56,320 nucleotides of DNA from Gracilimonas sp040877545 (lineage in GTDB: Bacteria; Bacteroidota; Rhodothermia; Balneolales; Balneolaceae). Positions 17,488-26,057 of the stretch are shown in pieces (the stretch's first letter is position 1; each line of letters opens with the position of its first letter). The translations under genes and the position numbers were made by a program. Below the pieces are notes generated by a model. It was given only the letters and a program-made list of their open reading frames with translations. It did no database searches and was not told the origin of the DNA. Where the stretch lies: positions 1 through 56,320 of the forward strand of contig JBBDNN010000100.1 in assembly GCA_040877545.1 (NCBI GenBank), read 5' to 3'.

Positions 17488-19299
17488 ATGAAATACTTTT
17501 CTCTGCTGTTTTTTTGGATGATTTTGCTACAGCCTGGAATGGCCCAAAATATTATTCCACTCGATTCTCTTTATCTGAACGTGGTAATTCCCGAGGAAGA
17601 TACGGTGCAGTATGGTTACCAGCAGTACAGGGTGGCGGCAAATACACATCCCCAGGCGAAAGCCTATATAAATGGAGAGGAAGTGCAGGTATACCCGAGC
17701 GGTGCTTTTGTTGGAATGGTAAATCATGCGGAGGATACCACGGTGATCGAATTGACGGTGAGTATGAATTTGCAGAACATCACCAGGGAAATGTTATTGG
17801 TGAAACCGGAAGAAGCGAATACGAGTCCTCCGAAAGGCAAAACCATCACTAACAAAATGCACCTTCCCACAGACGATGTGTGGCTGCAAACGGGAGAGAT
17901 TTTAGAAGTTCAGTTTCTGGGCAGCCCAGGGCAGGAAGCTGTTTTTAATATTGACGACTTTAAAAGGAATATTCCGATGCGTGAGGTTTCCCCTGAATTT
18001 ACAGGCGGAGTAGAAGGAGTGTACAGGGGGAAGTATGAAGTGATGCCGGGTGACCGTGTTGAGAACCAGCATGTTACCTTTAAAATGAAGAAAAACTTTT
18101 TCTCCTATAATAAACGCAAAAGCGATTTTACAGTCAGTTTTAATGACTTGCCCCGGATTGGAGAAGTACGATCTGACGAAGCATTTCTAAATATAGGTAT
18201 GGGAACTGATCGGCTGGGCGGTGCTAAGTTTGGCTTTCTTGAAGAAGGCGTAAGACTGAGGATTACAGGATTAAAAAATCAGAATTACAGGGTGAATTTA
18301 TCCAACTCTCTTGATGCGTGGATTCCCGAGGGCTTTATAGAATTACTTCCCGAAGAAATAGCATCTGTTGAATCCTTGACCGGCAGCATGCGTGTTTCTG
18401 CAGGAGCCAAAGAAGATATAATCTCGCTTAATCTTTTCGAAAAGTTACCATATATCACATTCCAGGAATTGAATCCGAACCGGATAATAGTGGATGTGTT
18501 CGGAGCAACTTCCAATACCAACTGGAAGACCCAGCCTCTGAATTCAAAAGGCATTGAGGATGTGGAATGGCAGCAAATGGAAAACAACCGTTTCCGGATT
18601 ATCATCGAACTCAATCACTCACAAAACTGGGGATATTCGGTAGGATATGGCTGGAATTCACAATTGGTGGTGAGAGTGAAAAGGCCGCCTGTTATACCAG
18701 ATGTTCTTGAACCTTTGAAAGGCAGAACTATTGCGGTGGATGCAGGCCATGGCGGTCTAAATGAAGGGGGAATGGGTGCAGCAGGTTCTATGGAAAAACA
18801 GGTAAACTTAATGATTGCTAAAAAATTAGAAACCAGCTTGCGATCGCGGGGAGCAAATGTTGTTATGACCCGCACCGATGACAGTACATTGTTAATGAGC
18901 GAGCGAAAGAAAATTGTTCTGAATAATAATGCTGATCTCCTGGTAAGTATTCATGCCAATTCTATCGGCTACGGCAGTGATCCGGTTAGATTTCAAGGCA
19001 CGGGTGCTTATTATAAACATGTTGCTTATAAACCACTCGCTCAACTTATGTATGCTAAAATGCTGGAACTTGACCTGGAGCGACATGGAATAACCGGAAG
19101 TTTTAATTTCTCTCTCAGCGCTCCCATCGAGTACCCAAATGTGCTGGTTGAGACAGCTTATATCTCAAACCCTGAAGAAGAAATATTATTAACTGATCCA
19201 GAATTCCAGGAGAAAATTGCCCGGCAAATAGTGAGAGGCCTTGAAGAATATTATACCGATTATGCCAGTTTTGGAATGTCGGGTTTGGGAGAGCAGTAA
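17488..19299 (+). CDS. N-acetylmuramoyl-L-alanine amidase (Amidase_3) with AMIN-like domain
   Basis: Zinc amidase that cuts the bond between MurNAc and L-Ala of the stem peptide in the periplasm. Signal peptide 1-19 (PGMAQ); a long beta-rich N-terminal half; an AMIN-like domain about 305-395; the Amidase_3 domain about 412-595 with zinc ligands in DAGHGG (His about 421), Glu in MEKQVN, His in SIHANS (about 490) and catalytic Glu in VETAYISNP (about 555). It follows namZ by three bases, so it likely acts in murein turnover rather than only in cell division. It ends 16 bases from the convergent membrane protein gene. Confidence 0.88.
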   Translation: MKYFSLLFFWMILLQPGMAQNIIPLDSLYLNVVIPEEDTVQYGYQQYRVAANTHPQAKAYINGEEVQVYPSGAFVGMVNHAEDTTVIELTVSMNLQNITREMLLVKPEEANTSPPKGKTITNKMHLPTDDVWLQTGEILEVQFLGSPGQEAVFNIDDFKRNIPMREVSPEFTGGVEGVYRGKYEVMPGDRVENQHVTFKMKKNFFSYNKRKSDFTVSFNDLPRIGEVRSDEAFLNIGMGTDRLGGAKFGFLEEGVRLRITGLKNQNYRVNLSNSLDAWIPEGFIELLPEEIASVESLTGSMRVSAGAKEDIISLNLFEKLPYITFQELNPNRIIVDVFGATSNTNWKTQPLNSKGIEDVEWQQMENNRFRIIIELNHSQNWGYSVGYGWNSQLVVRVKRPPVIPDVLEPLKGRTIAVDAGHGGLNEGGMGAAGSMEKQVNLMIAKKLETSLRSRGANVVMTRTDDSTLLMSERKKIVLNNNADLLVSIHANSIGYGSDPVRFQGTGAYYKHVAYKPLAQLMYAKMLELDLERHGITGSFNFSLSAPIEYPNVLVETAYISNPEEEILLTDPEFQEKIARQIVRGLEEYYTDYASFGMSGLGEQ

Positions 19300-19315
19300 A
19301 GGGGACAGGAAAATT

Positions 19316-19675
19316 TCAGGTTTGTTCTATGGGTTGTCGGAACCGGGTAAAGGTGAACACCAGGAGTACTACAAATCCAAGTACTAAGAATAAATTCCTG
19401 TCTGTTTCGTATACAGCAAAGTTAAACAGCCATGGACTAATAACGAGCAAAATACCCATAAACAGGTCAATGATTCCATGAATAGGAAATGGGATTACTT
19501 TAAATATTCCAACCTCAAAATCTGTTAGAATGGTAACCACAAAAGCGAGACCGGCTAATACATAAGCATAGGAGGCGGTGAAATCAGAAAGGTTAAATAA
19601 TGCAGGGGCGGCTAAAAGAAAGATTACATATAAGTAATCAATGATTCCATGCATTTTGCTGTCTATAAATTTCAT
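19316..19675 (-). CDS. Four-helix membrane protein with two HGIID repeats (SPW-repeat-like)
   Basis: A 119-residue integral membrane protein with four hydrophobic segments in two similar halves, each opening with a HGIID motif (MHGIIDYLY and IHGIIDLFM), plus SPWLFNF in the second half, as in the SPW-repeat family. Function unknown. The start at 19675 (MKFIDSKMHG) is chosen over 19723 because the extra 16 residues are not family-like. Convergent with the amidase. Confidence 0.6.
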   Translation of the reverse strand: MKFIDSKMHGIIDYLYVIFLLAAPALFNLSDFTASYAYVLAGLAFVVTILTDFEVGIFKVIPFPIHGIIDLFMGILLVISPWLFNFAVYETDRNLFLVLGFVVLLVFTFTRFRQPIEQT

Positions 19676-19891
19676 CGTATCTAATTTTAAATGGCTATTT
19701 GTTGCAGCTGCTAGTAAAGACAAACTTTAATGGAGGTCAATTCATTCAATGGGCCACATTTAGATGATCGTAAGCAGGATTAAATGTTTGGTACAGTAAA
19801 AGATTTCCCCCAGGTAAACAGAACTGTCATAAAAAAACATGCAGAAATTATACGCAAAGCATTTCAGAAAACGATAACTTTGGGGCTTGAA

Positions 19892-20299
19892 ATGAAATCA
19901 AAGGAAATGATAAAAAAGGAAAATGCTAAAGTAGGTTTTTGGGACCGCATGGGGATTGGCTTATCAGGCATCTGTGCTATTCATTGTCTTTTAGTTCCTG
20001 TATTTGTATCGCTTATACCTTTATGGCCGGCATTCGGGGATTTCCATGAGCTTACGCATCTGATCTTCTTTTTGGCTATTGCCCCGGCAGTTATCCTCTC
20101 TATTAAACACAGGAAAAATCTACAGGCCGTTTCCGGGTTTTTATTTGTGGGACTGACTGTAATATTTGTTGCATGGTTTTTTAACAATGAGCTGGGCAGG
20201 TATGGTGAAGCAGGAGTTACATTAATTGGAAGCTTTTTACTGATCCGCGGCCACTGGCTTAACTACAAAACGAAAACCATGGGGCTTTACAAGGTTTAA
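19892..20299 (+). CDS. MerC-domain membrane protein
   Basis: A 135-residue membrane protein whose start, WDRMGIGLSGICAIHCLLVP, matches the MerC family: a Cys in the first helix and the CxxHC core followed by three more helices. MerC proteins move mercuric ions, but many chromosomal copies outside mer operons have no tested function. No merA, merR or merP gene is nearby, so mercury transport is not supported by context. Start taken at 19892 (MKSKEM), preceded by TTGGGG, rather than 19784, because the longer version adds 36 residues without family match. Confidence 0.65.
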   Translation: MKSKEMIKKENAKVGFWDRMGIGLSGICAIHCLLVPVFVSLIPLWPAFGDFHELTHLIFFLAIAPAVILSIKHRKNLQAVSGFLFVGLTVIFVAWFFNNELGRYGEAGVTLIGSFLLIRGHWLNYKTKTMGLYKV

Positions 20300-20411
20300 T
20301 CTTATCACAAAGCATAGAAATAGATCAATTAGCAATTTTTGATTGGGCCAAAAGTATCCGTTTCACTTCTTTAAGAGTAGAATAAAGTTATTCCAGAAAT
20401 GGTTTTAGGAT

Positions 20412-21506
20412 TCACGCCCGCGCTTCAATCATAGAAACAACTTTTTGGGCACATCCCCAGCTTAAAGTAACACCCGCACCACCATGTCCGTAATTATGGA
20501 TGATGAGTTTATCACCCCATTCCTCAGCCTCAAGCCTCAATCCATTGTTGGTATCCCGCACATATCGATAGCCTACTTTTATAGACCTTTGCTGATAGTC
20601 GTCCAGATTTAAGCCAAAGCTGTCTTTTATAATTTCCTTGTTTAGCTTGAGAATACGTTTTGGGGCTTCTACGCCATTTATTACTTCCGCAAGTTCCCCA
20701 GATTCTTCCCCGAGCCAAAACCCAGATTCACCCAATGTTCCCTTTTGTCGGCTGCCGCCTAAAATCCACCCGTCTTTTCGGGGATAACAGTATACATCTG
20801 AGGATTTACCGCTTGTGGTTTTGGGAGAGAAATTATAGGACACCCTCTTATTTAATGGATTTCGCAAAATGGGTGCTCCCGAAACATGAATCAGGTGTCC
20901 GCGATACAGCAGCGGATTTTTCTGCTCAAATAATTCAGATGCACCGGCTCCTGCACAGTTTACAATCAGTTGGAAGGGCAATCGCTGAATAGAATCTATA
21001 TCAAGTCTTTTGATTTCAAGTTTTCCACCCCGGTTTATAAACTCTTCCAGGAGGGCAGGATAATAGATGCTCCAGTCAGCAAAAAAGCAGTCGAATTTCC
21101 AGCCGCTGTTAATTTTAATAGAATGGTGTTTGGGATGCCACGAACTCTCAAAAGCTTCCAATTCAGTAAAATTGGGGATCAATGGGGCATAGGCAGGAAT
21201 GGCCTTCTGAAATTCAAAAAGCTCATAATGCTCGTTGATGCCAATTCCCTGGTACTCATGTTTGTGAAGTGATACAAAATAATGAAGGCTTTCGCGAAAA
21301 AGAGGAATTAATTCATCGGAATAAATCGAATGCGGTATGATGGAAGCAGATGGGAAATAACTGGCAAATATAGAATTTGAATGGTGGGTTTGAGGATCAT
21401 CTTTAGAGATTATAGTTACCTTACAACCCGCCTTTTGAAGCAGAATTGCACAGCTTAAACCGTTAATACCGGCACCAATTACCAAAACCGTTTTAGTTAA
21501 TTTCAT
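20412..21506 (-). CDS. D-amino acid oxidase
   Basis: FAD enzyme that oxidises D-amino acids to 2-oxo acids, ammonia and peroxide. The dinucleotide-binding motif GAGINGLSCA is near residue 11; the C-terminus has the DAAO pattern GYRYVRDTNNGLRLE then HNYGHGGAGVTLSWGCA, closer to the eukaryote-like DAAO family than to DadA or glycine oxidase. The 364-residue length is normal. It lies 1-6 kb from the murein-salvage genes, which could release D-Ala or D-Glu; that link is inferred. Confidence 0.82.
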   Translation of the reverse strand: MKLTKTVLVIGAGINGLSCAILLQKAGCKVTIISKDDPQTHHSNSIFASYFPSASIIPHSIYSDELIPLFRESLHYFVSLHKHEYQGIGINEHYELFEFQKAIPAYAPLIPNFTELEAFESSWHPKHHSIKINSGWKFDCFFADWSIYYPALLEEFINRGGKLEIKRLDIDSIQRLPFQLIVNCAGAGASELFEQKNPLLYRGHLIHVSGAPILRNPLNKRVSYNFSPKTTSGKSSDVYCYPRKDGWILGGSRQKGTLGESGFWLGEESGELAEVINGVEAPKRILKLNKEIIKDSFGLNLDDYQQRSIKVGYRYVRDTNNGLRLEAEEWGDKLIIHNYGHGGAGVTLSWGCAQKVVSMIEARA

Positions 21507-21607
21507 TAAGTAAAATTAAAGGAATGAAAGCAAAAAAATACGTATAGTTACGTACTCTAATTGAAGCAGCCATTTTTTATAAATCATCTGGAAAAAGGCT
21601 TTATACT

Positions 21608-22468
21608 TTGTGCAATCATAGATTTGTCGGACTGGTAATTATTGTATCTGTTTTTATTTCCGCCTGCAATTTACTTTCCGTTGAGAACAGGAATTTTGGG
21701 GATTATCCAACACTTTTCCCCCGTCTTGACATTTCCGAATTGGAGCAAATGAACAGTGAATATCAATCTTCTAATGATGGCCATATCTGTTCAACACTCA
21801 ATGCTTTTGGCTTTACAGGCTATAGCGATATTTTATTTCCAAATGGCGAAAGCCTATGTTTATCCCGGGATATTATACGTGTGGAGATTAATTTTCAGGA
21901 CACACTGCTTCGGGTAGCAAAGGAAATTCTCATCAACAACAGCAAATACACCGGGGTGGAAGATTCCTCCAAACTACAAATCAGTGAAATCATGCCTTTA
22001 TACGGATGCACCATTTGTGACGGCCCCGATGTAGATAATGTTCCAGTTGAATGGAAACTGACTTTTGCGGAGCAAAAAATAGACTCGTTAACCATTGAAG
22101 ATACATCCATTACCGTATTTATAGATGCCGGAGGTGTCAACAGAATCTGGGGAAATTGGTATACTGATTTTAATGAACCTGAGTTTATAAATTACGGATA
22201 TCAGCAAGTTCAAAATGGCATGGTGGGCTGGCAAATTGATATGCGAAATTATACCGGGCAAGAAATTATCTATACCATAGGAGAAACTAATTTGAAACAA
22301 AAGCCATATCTTACGTACTTACCCGTCGAGCGGGAGGAAGGACTCGAGATTCGCAAATGCTGGGTAGTACCTGTTGATTATAATTCAAAAGAATTTGACG
22401 GGTGGCTAGCTTATGTGGATGTAATAGATGGTATTTTATATAAGTTGAAATCGAGCAGTATCTGGTAG
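21608..22468 (+). CDS. Hypothetical lipoprotein
   Basis: Not recognised. A 286-residue protein with a lipoprotein signal peptide (Cys about 20 in ISAC). The mature part has a CxxC (GCTIC) near residue 139 and a C-terminal segment ending in VDVIDGILYKLKSSS that recalls PepSY-like domains. The start is TTG 21608, with GGAAAAAGG ahead of it. Probably a periplasm-facing outer-membrane lipoprotein. Divergent from the D-amino acid oxidase. Confidence 0.7.
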   Translation: MCNHRFVGLVIIVSVFISACNLLSVENRNFGDYPTLFPRLDISELEQMNSEYQSSNDGHICSTLNAFGFTGYSDILFPNGESLCLSRDIIRVEINFQDTLLRVAKEILINNSKYTGVEDSSKLQISEIMPLYGCTICDGPDVDNVPVEWKLTFAEQKIDSLTIEDTSITVFIDAGGVNRIWGNWYTDFNEPEFINYGYQQVQNGMVGWQIDMRNYTGQEIIYTIGETNLKQKPYLTYLPVEREEGLEIRKCWVVPVDYNSKEFDGWLAYVDVIDGILYKLKSSSIW

Positions 22469-22565
22469 TTAACAACTTTTAATCCTAAATGAGATCATCT
22501 TAATAAATTCTTAAAGAAATTCTCCTATTTTAAACACCAAATAAAAATTCAGGGAAGGGTTAGAT

Positions 22566-22934
22566 TTGTCACAATCAGTAAAGCGTGTTCTCATTGTAGA
22601 AGATGATATGATTATATCATTAGTAGTCGAAAACATGATCAAAAAACTCGGGCATGAGGTAGTAGGAAAATCCACTTCCGGGGATGAAGCTATTGAGTTA
22701 GCACTTATGCATAAGCCGGATTTAATTTTAATGGATATTCGCCTCAAAGGCGAAATGGATGGCATAGAAGCTATCACAGTCATTAAAGCACAAATAGATA
22801 CCGAGGTCATTTATTTGACAGGCAATTCAGATAAAATAAATTATGATCGTGCTATAGCCACAAAATGTCTCGATCTGATCTCAAAACCATTTACTATAGG
22901 GGAGCTCACCAAGTCTTTAAAGTTAGTTTCTTAG
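22566..22934 (+). CDS. Single-domain response regulator
   Basis: A stand-alone receiver (CheY-like) domain of 122 residues: acidic pair in VEDDM, phospho-acceptor Asp near 59 in LILMDIRL, switch Thr in YLTGNSD, and Lys in SKPF. There is no output domain and no kinase alongside; it probably works with a kinase encoded elsewhere or shuttles phosphate. The start is TTG at 22566, preceded by AAGGG. Confidence 0.85.
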   Translation: MSQSVKRVLIVEDDMIISLVVENMIKKLGHEVVGKSTSGDEAIELALMHKPDLILMDIRLKGEMDGIEAITVIKAQIDTEVIYLTGNSDKINYDRAIATKCLDLISKPFTIGELTKSLKLVS

Positions 22935-23004
22935 AGTGCTGAATGTGTATCTTTATCAAAATTAGCTCGTAAGGATTTCCACAACTCGTAATTGAGCATT
23001 TACT

Positions 23005-23698
23005 ATGAAATCAAAGTTTAAAAATCTGCGAAATGATTTAGAAGACCTGGAAGAAAGTGGCCAGCTCAATGTGGGGGAAGACTCCTCAACCAATGGACAG
23101 AAAGGCAGTTCTAAATTGGCTAATTATATTCTCCTGTTTGCCTTTATCGCCACACTCACCTTTTATGCAGGTTCAAAATTTAATTTTTCCAGTTTCCAAT
23201 TCAATCCTATCAGCGAAATGGTACAGGAATTTAATCAACCCGATGAAGACCTTTTAAACAGGATGGGAGCTTGGATGGAGGAGATGGGTTACGGCACATT
23301 AACACATGAAGAATTAACAGATCTTCGCAGTGCAGGTGTAACGGCAACTTATACCTCTCAAATCCGGGACGTTGGATATACTGATGTAACCCTGGATCAG
23401 CTTGTAAATCTGCAACGAGTAGATATTAGTGCCACCTATGCACGTATGATGAAAGAATTGGGTTACGAGTTAACTATAGAAGATCTTATAACTAACTCTG
23501 AGAAGAAATAATGTAACTGCCTTTTTTACCAGTAATATGCTGGACCTTGGATATACAAGAGATGAACTGACAAAAGAAAATCTATCCCGCCTTCGTAGTG
23601 TTGGTGTAACCCAGCAAAATGCCGAAAACCTGATAGAATCGAGGGGAGAAAAACCCACGGTCGAAGAATTGATTCGCTACCGCATCAGCAATCAATAA
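23005..23698 (+). pseudogene. GVT-repeat membrane protein with a single-base frameshift
   Basis: The first frame (23005-23511) gives a cytoplasmic N-terminus, one membrane helix (about residues 38-55) and a tail of about 33-residue helical repeats (LGYxxLTxExLxxLRSxGVTATY). It stops at 23509-23511 in the middle of a repeat. The repeat resumes one frame on at 23498: LRRNNVTAFFTSNMLDLGY, then LSRLRSVGVTQQNA, ending at 23698. Removing one T near 23497 restores TNLRRNNVTA exactly in register with the earlier repeat. Similar repeats occur at the end of M56 (BlaR1-like) peptidases and in anti-sigma-linked proteins of Bacteroidota. A true frameshift, programmed shift or read error are all possible. 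Function unknown. Confidence 0.7.
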
Positions 23699-23769
23699 TA
23701 TTAACAATCGGAACATATTCAGGGCCGAATAGATTTAAGTAGTGAAGGTTCAACTAAACACTACTTGAA

Positions 23770-24339
23770 ATGAAAAAATTAATCACACTATTTTCTTTTT
23801 TAATAGTCTCTGCTTTTTCACTAGAGGCTTTAGCGCAAGATTACAATCTCCAGAACCGGACTGGTTTTGGTCTTCATTTAGGCCATTATCAGGCTCAGGA
23901 TGCTGAGGAAGGTTCCATGTTTGTCGGTGTTCAACTCCGTTCTATCGGTGAAATGCTGGGAGCTGAGCTTTCGGCAGAATACAGAGGTGACCAACGATAT
24001 AGAATTGAGGGCGGAGACCTTACTGTAAGGCAAATTCCAGTGACAGGTTCCTTATTGCTTTTTATTCCCGTTGGTGAAAGTTTTGCCCCTTATGGATTAG
24101 CCGGCTTAGGCGTCTATTATACAGTGTATGATTATGATGAAGGATTTTTAGATCCTGGAGATGAAACCTATACCAATTTCGGTTATCACCTTGGCCTGGG
24201 CGCAGATATTGCCGTATCTGAAGATGCCAGCATTAATGTTGATTACCGATATTTGTTCCTGGATGGCAATAATGAGTCTCTGGATAATAAAAGTTTTAGT
24301 GGAAATTTATTTACTGCAGGTATAACGTTTTATTTCTAA
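23770..24339 (+). CDS. Outer-membrane beta-barrel protein (OmpA/porin-like)
   Basis: A 189-residue exported protein with signal peptide 1-23 (LEALAQ) and alternating aromatic/hydrophobic strands suited to an eight-strand barrel, ending in TAGITFYF with the C-terminal Phe expected by the barrel assembly machinery. No OmpA C-terminal peptidoglycan-binding domain is present. Function not assignable. A terminator follows. Confidence 0.75.
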   Translation: MKKLITLFSFLIVSAFSLEALAQDYNLQNRTGFGLHLGHYQAQDAEEGSMFVGVQLRSIGEMLGAELSAEYRGDQRYRIEGGDLTVRQIPVTGSLLLFIPVGESFAPYGLAGLGVYYTVYDYDEGFLDPGDETYTNFGYHLGLGADIAVSEDASINVDYRYLFLDGNNESLDNKSFSGNLFTAGITFYF

Positions 24340-24361
24340 GTAAAAAAAACCTTATTTTATT

Positions 24362-24394
24362 AATCCTGTTCTGTAAAAGGAGCAGGATTTTTTT
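24362..24394 (+). terminator. Rho-independent terminator
   Basis: AATCCTG (24362-24368) pairs with CAGGATT (24383-24389), followed by a T run to 24394, just downstream of the barrel-protein gene. Confidence 0.8.
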
Positions 24395-24420
24395 ATGTAA
24401 TCAAATAAATTAACTAAATA

Positions 24421-25344
24421 ATGCCGGAAATAGTGGTCCCAGAAGTAGAACTCAATATCTATTCACCAAAAAATCCAACCGAAATTACTGTTGTAGAGAA
24501 TTATGTTTGTACCAGTGAAAGTAGCCCCAATTTTGTCCGACATGTTACTTTCGATGTTTCAGGTACAGAACTTGAAGGACGGGTGCGCATTGGCCAGTCT
24601 ATAGGAATTCTTACGCCAGGAAAAAATGAGCGGGGAAAACCCCACAAGCTTCGGTTATACTCCGTCTCATCACCTACAAAAGGGGAGTCGGGAAAACAGC
24701 ACCTGGTTTCAACTACTGTAAAACGCACCATCGAAGAGCTGGACGGAAAACTCTACACCGGAGTTTGCTCGAATTATTTAGCGGATCTGAAACCCGGAGA
24801 TAAAGTTAAAGCAACCGGCCCCAGTGGAAAAAGATTTTTGTTGCCGAAAAATGCCAAAGACTTCAATTATGTATTTTTTGCAACAGGAACCGGTATTGCT
24901 CCTTTTCGCGGGATGCTTATGGAATTGTTTGAATCGGATTACAAAGGCTCCGTAGCTTTAATTTTTGGGTGTGCCTATCGCACCGATTTAATTTATTCGG
25001 ATTTCCTGTATGAAATGGACAAAAAGCATAAAAACTTCCATTATATAACCTGTGTTTCCAGGGAAAACCGCCGCCCGGACGGTTCCAAAAATTACGTCCA
25101 AAGCTCCATTGTAGATTGCCAGGAACAGCTAAATCCTATATTTGCTCAGGATAATACGCTAATCTATATCTGTGGATTGAAGGGAATGGAAAATGGCATT
25201 TATCATAATTTGGCCAAACATGGTTTCATGGATTATCTCGAGCTAAAAGGAAAACTTGCCGAAACAGATCCGGAAGATTGGGAATGGGAAGAAATCAAAA
25301 GAAAAATAAAACCCTCTGTACGAACTTTCGAAGAGGTTTATTAA
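24421..25344 (+). CDS. Plant-type ferredoxin-NADP+ reductase
   Basis: FAD flavoprotein moving electrons between NADP(H) and ferredoxin or flavodoxin. The FAD-binding motif RLYSVSSP lies near 78-85; CSNYLADLKPGD follows; the NADP-binding GTGIAPFRGM begins near 157; YICGLKGME is the second nucleotide motif; the protein ends in Tyr, as plant/cyanobacterial FNRs do to stack on the flavin. Length 307 fits. No ferredoxin gene is adjacent. It is alone between a terminator and a convergent DUF502 gene. Confidence 0.85.
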   Translation: MPEIVVPEVELNIYSPKNPTEITVVENYVCTSESSPNFVRHVTFDVSGTELEGRVRIGQSIGILTPGKNERGKPHKLRLYSVSSPTKGESGKQHLVSTTVKRTIEELDGKLYTGVCSNYLADLKPGDKVKATGPSGKRFLLPKNAKDFNYVFFATGTGIAPFRGMLMELFESDYKGSVALIFGCAYRTDLIYSDFLYEMDKKHKNFHYITCVSRENRRPDGSKNYVQSSIVDCQEQLNPIFAQDNTLIYICGLKGMENGIYHNLAKHGFMDYLELKGKLAETDPEDWEWEEIKRKIKPSVRTFEEVY

Positions 25345-25371
25345 TTTTTAAAATTTGGCCTTCGAAATTTC

Positions 25372-25941
25372 TCATTCATGTGTTTTAGTAACTCCTCCGG
25401 AAACAATAAATCGCATAAAATTGGTAGAGTCGGTTTCAATTGGAGTCACTTTTTCTTTTGGGATAATGTATAAATTTCCCGAAAAATTATAAGAATGGGG
25501 GCAGTAAACGGCGACATCATCGGCTAAACCAAGATGTAATAAAGATTCTTCAGTAATAAAGCCAAAACGTTTTATACCTGGCACGCCAAACTCTATAAAT
25601 ACAGGTTTGTTGAATTTTTTTTTGTCACCAACAAGAGCTTCCATTAAATCTTTGAGCGAGGAATAAACAATATTAACAAGTGGAGTACGAGTGATTATTT
25701 TTTCAAAAATATGCACCAGCGGTTTAGCGAACGCCCGTGATACCAAATAGCCGATGAAAGTGATAGTAGCAAAACCGGTTAGTATTCCCAAGCCGGGAAC
25801 CTGGTAATCAAACCAGCTGAAAAAGAAATCATTGAAAATATTATTGATCCATTTCAGAATACTATAGATAAGATAAATAGTGGCAGTAACGGGAAGCACA
25901 ATCAGAATGCCCCGGAAAAAGTTCTGTAGAATATTTTTCAT
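25372..25941 (-). CDS. DUF502 family membrane protein
   Basis: A 189-residue protein with two N-terminal membrane helices (about 8-27 and 48-68) and a soluble part containing TPLVNIVYSSLKDLMEAL and FGFITEE, typical of DUF502. Bacterial members have no proven role; plant relatives are LIKE-COV proteins of membrane traffic. Convergent with the ferredoxin reductase gene, divergent from alaS. Confidence 0.8.
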   Translation of the reverse strand: MKNILQNFFRGILIVLPVTATIYLIYSILKWINNIFNDFFFSWFDYQVPGLGILTGFATITFIGYLVSRAFAKPLVHIFEKIITRTPLVNIVYSSLKDLMEALVGDKKKFNKPVFIEFGVPGIKRFGFITEESLLHLGLADDVAVYCPHSYNFSGNLYIIPKEKVTPIETDSTNFMRFIVSGGVTKTHE

Positions 25942-26057
25942 AGTAGAGGTGAATTTTATTTACCGTCATTAATTAATGAGTAATGGCTGCTTCATGATTA
26001 GAGAAAGAAATTTTCTATCTTCCAATTCTGAAAAAATAAACAGTTTTATCCAATTTA

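Noticed and set aside
19784..20299. MerC protein as evidence for a mercury-resistance operon
   Set aside because: No merR, merA, merP or merT nearby; lone MerC-domain proteins are common.
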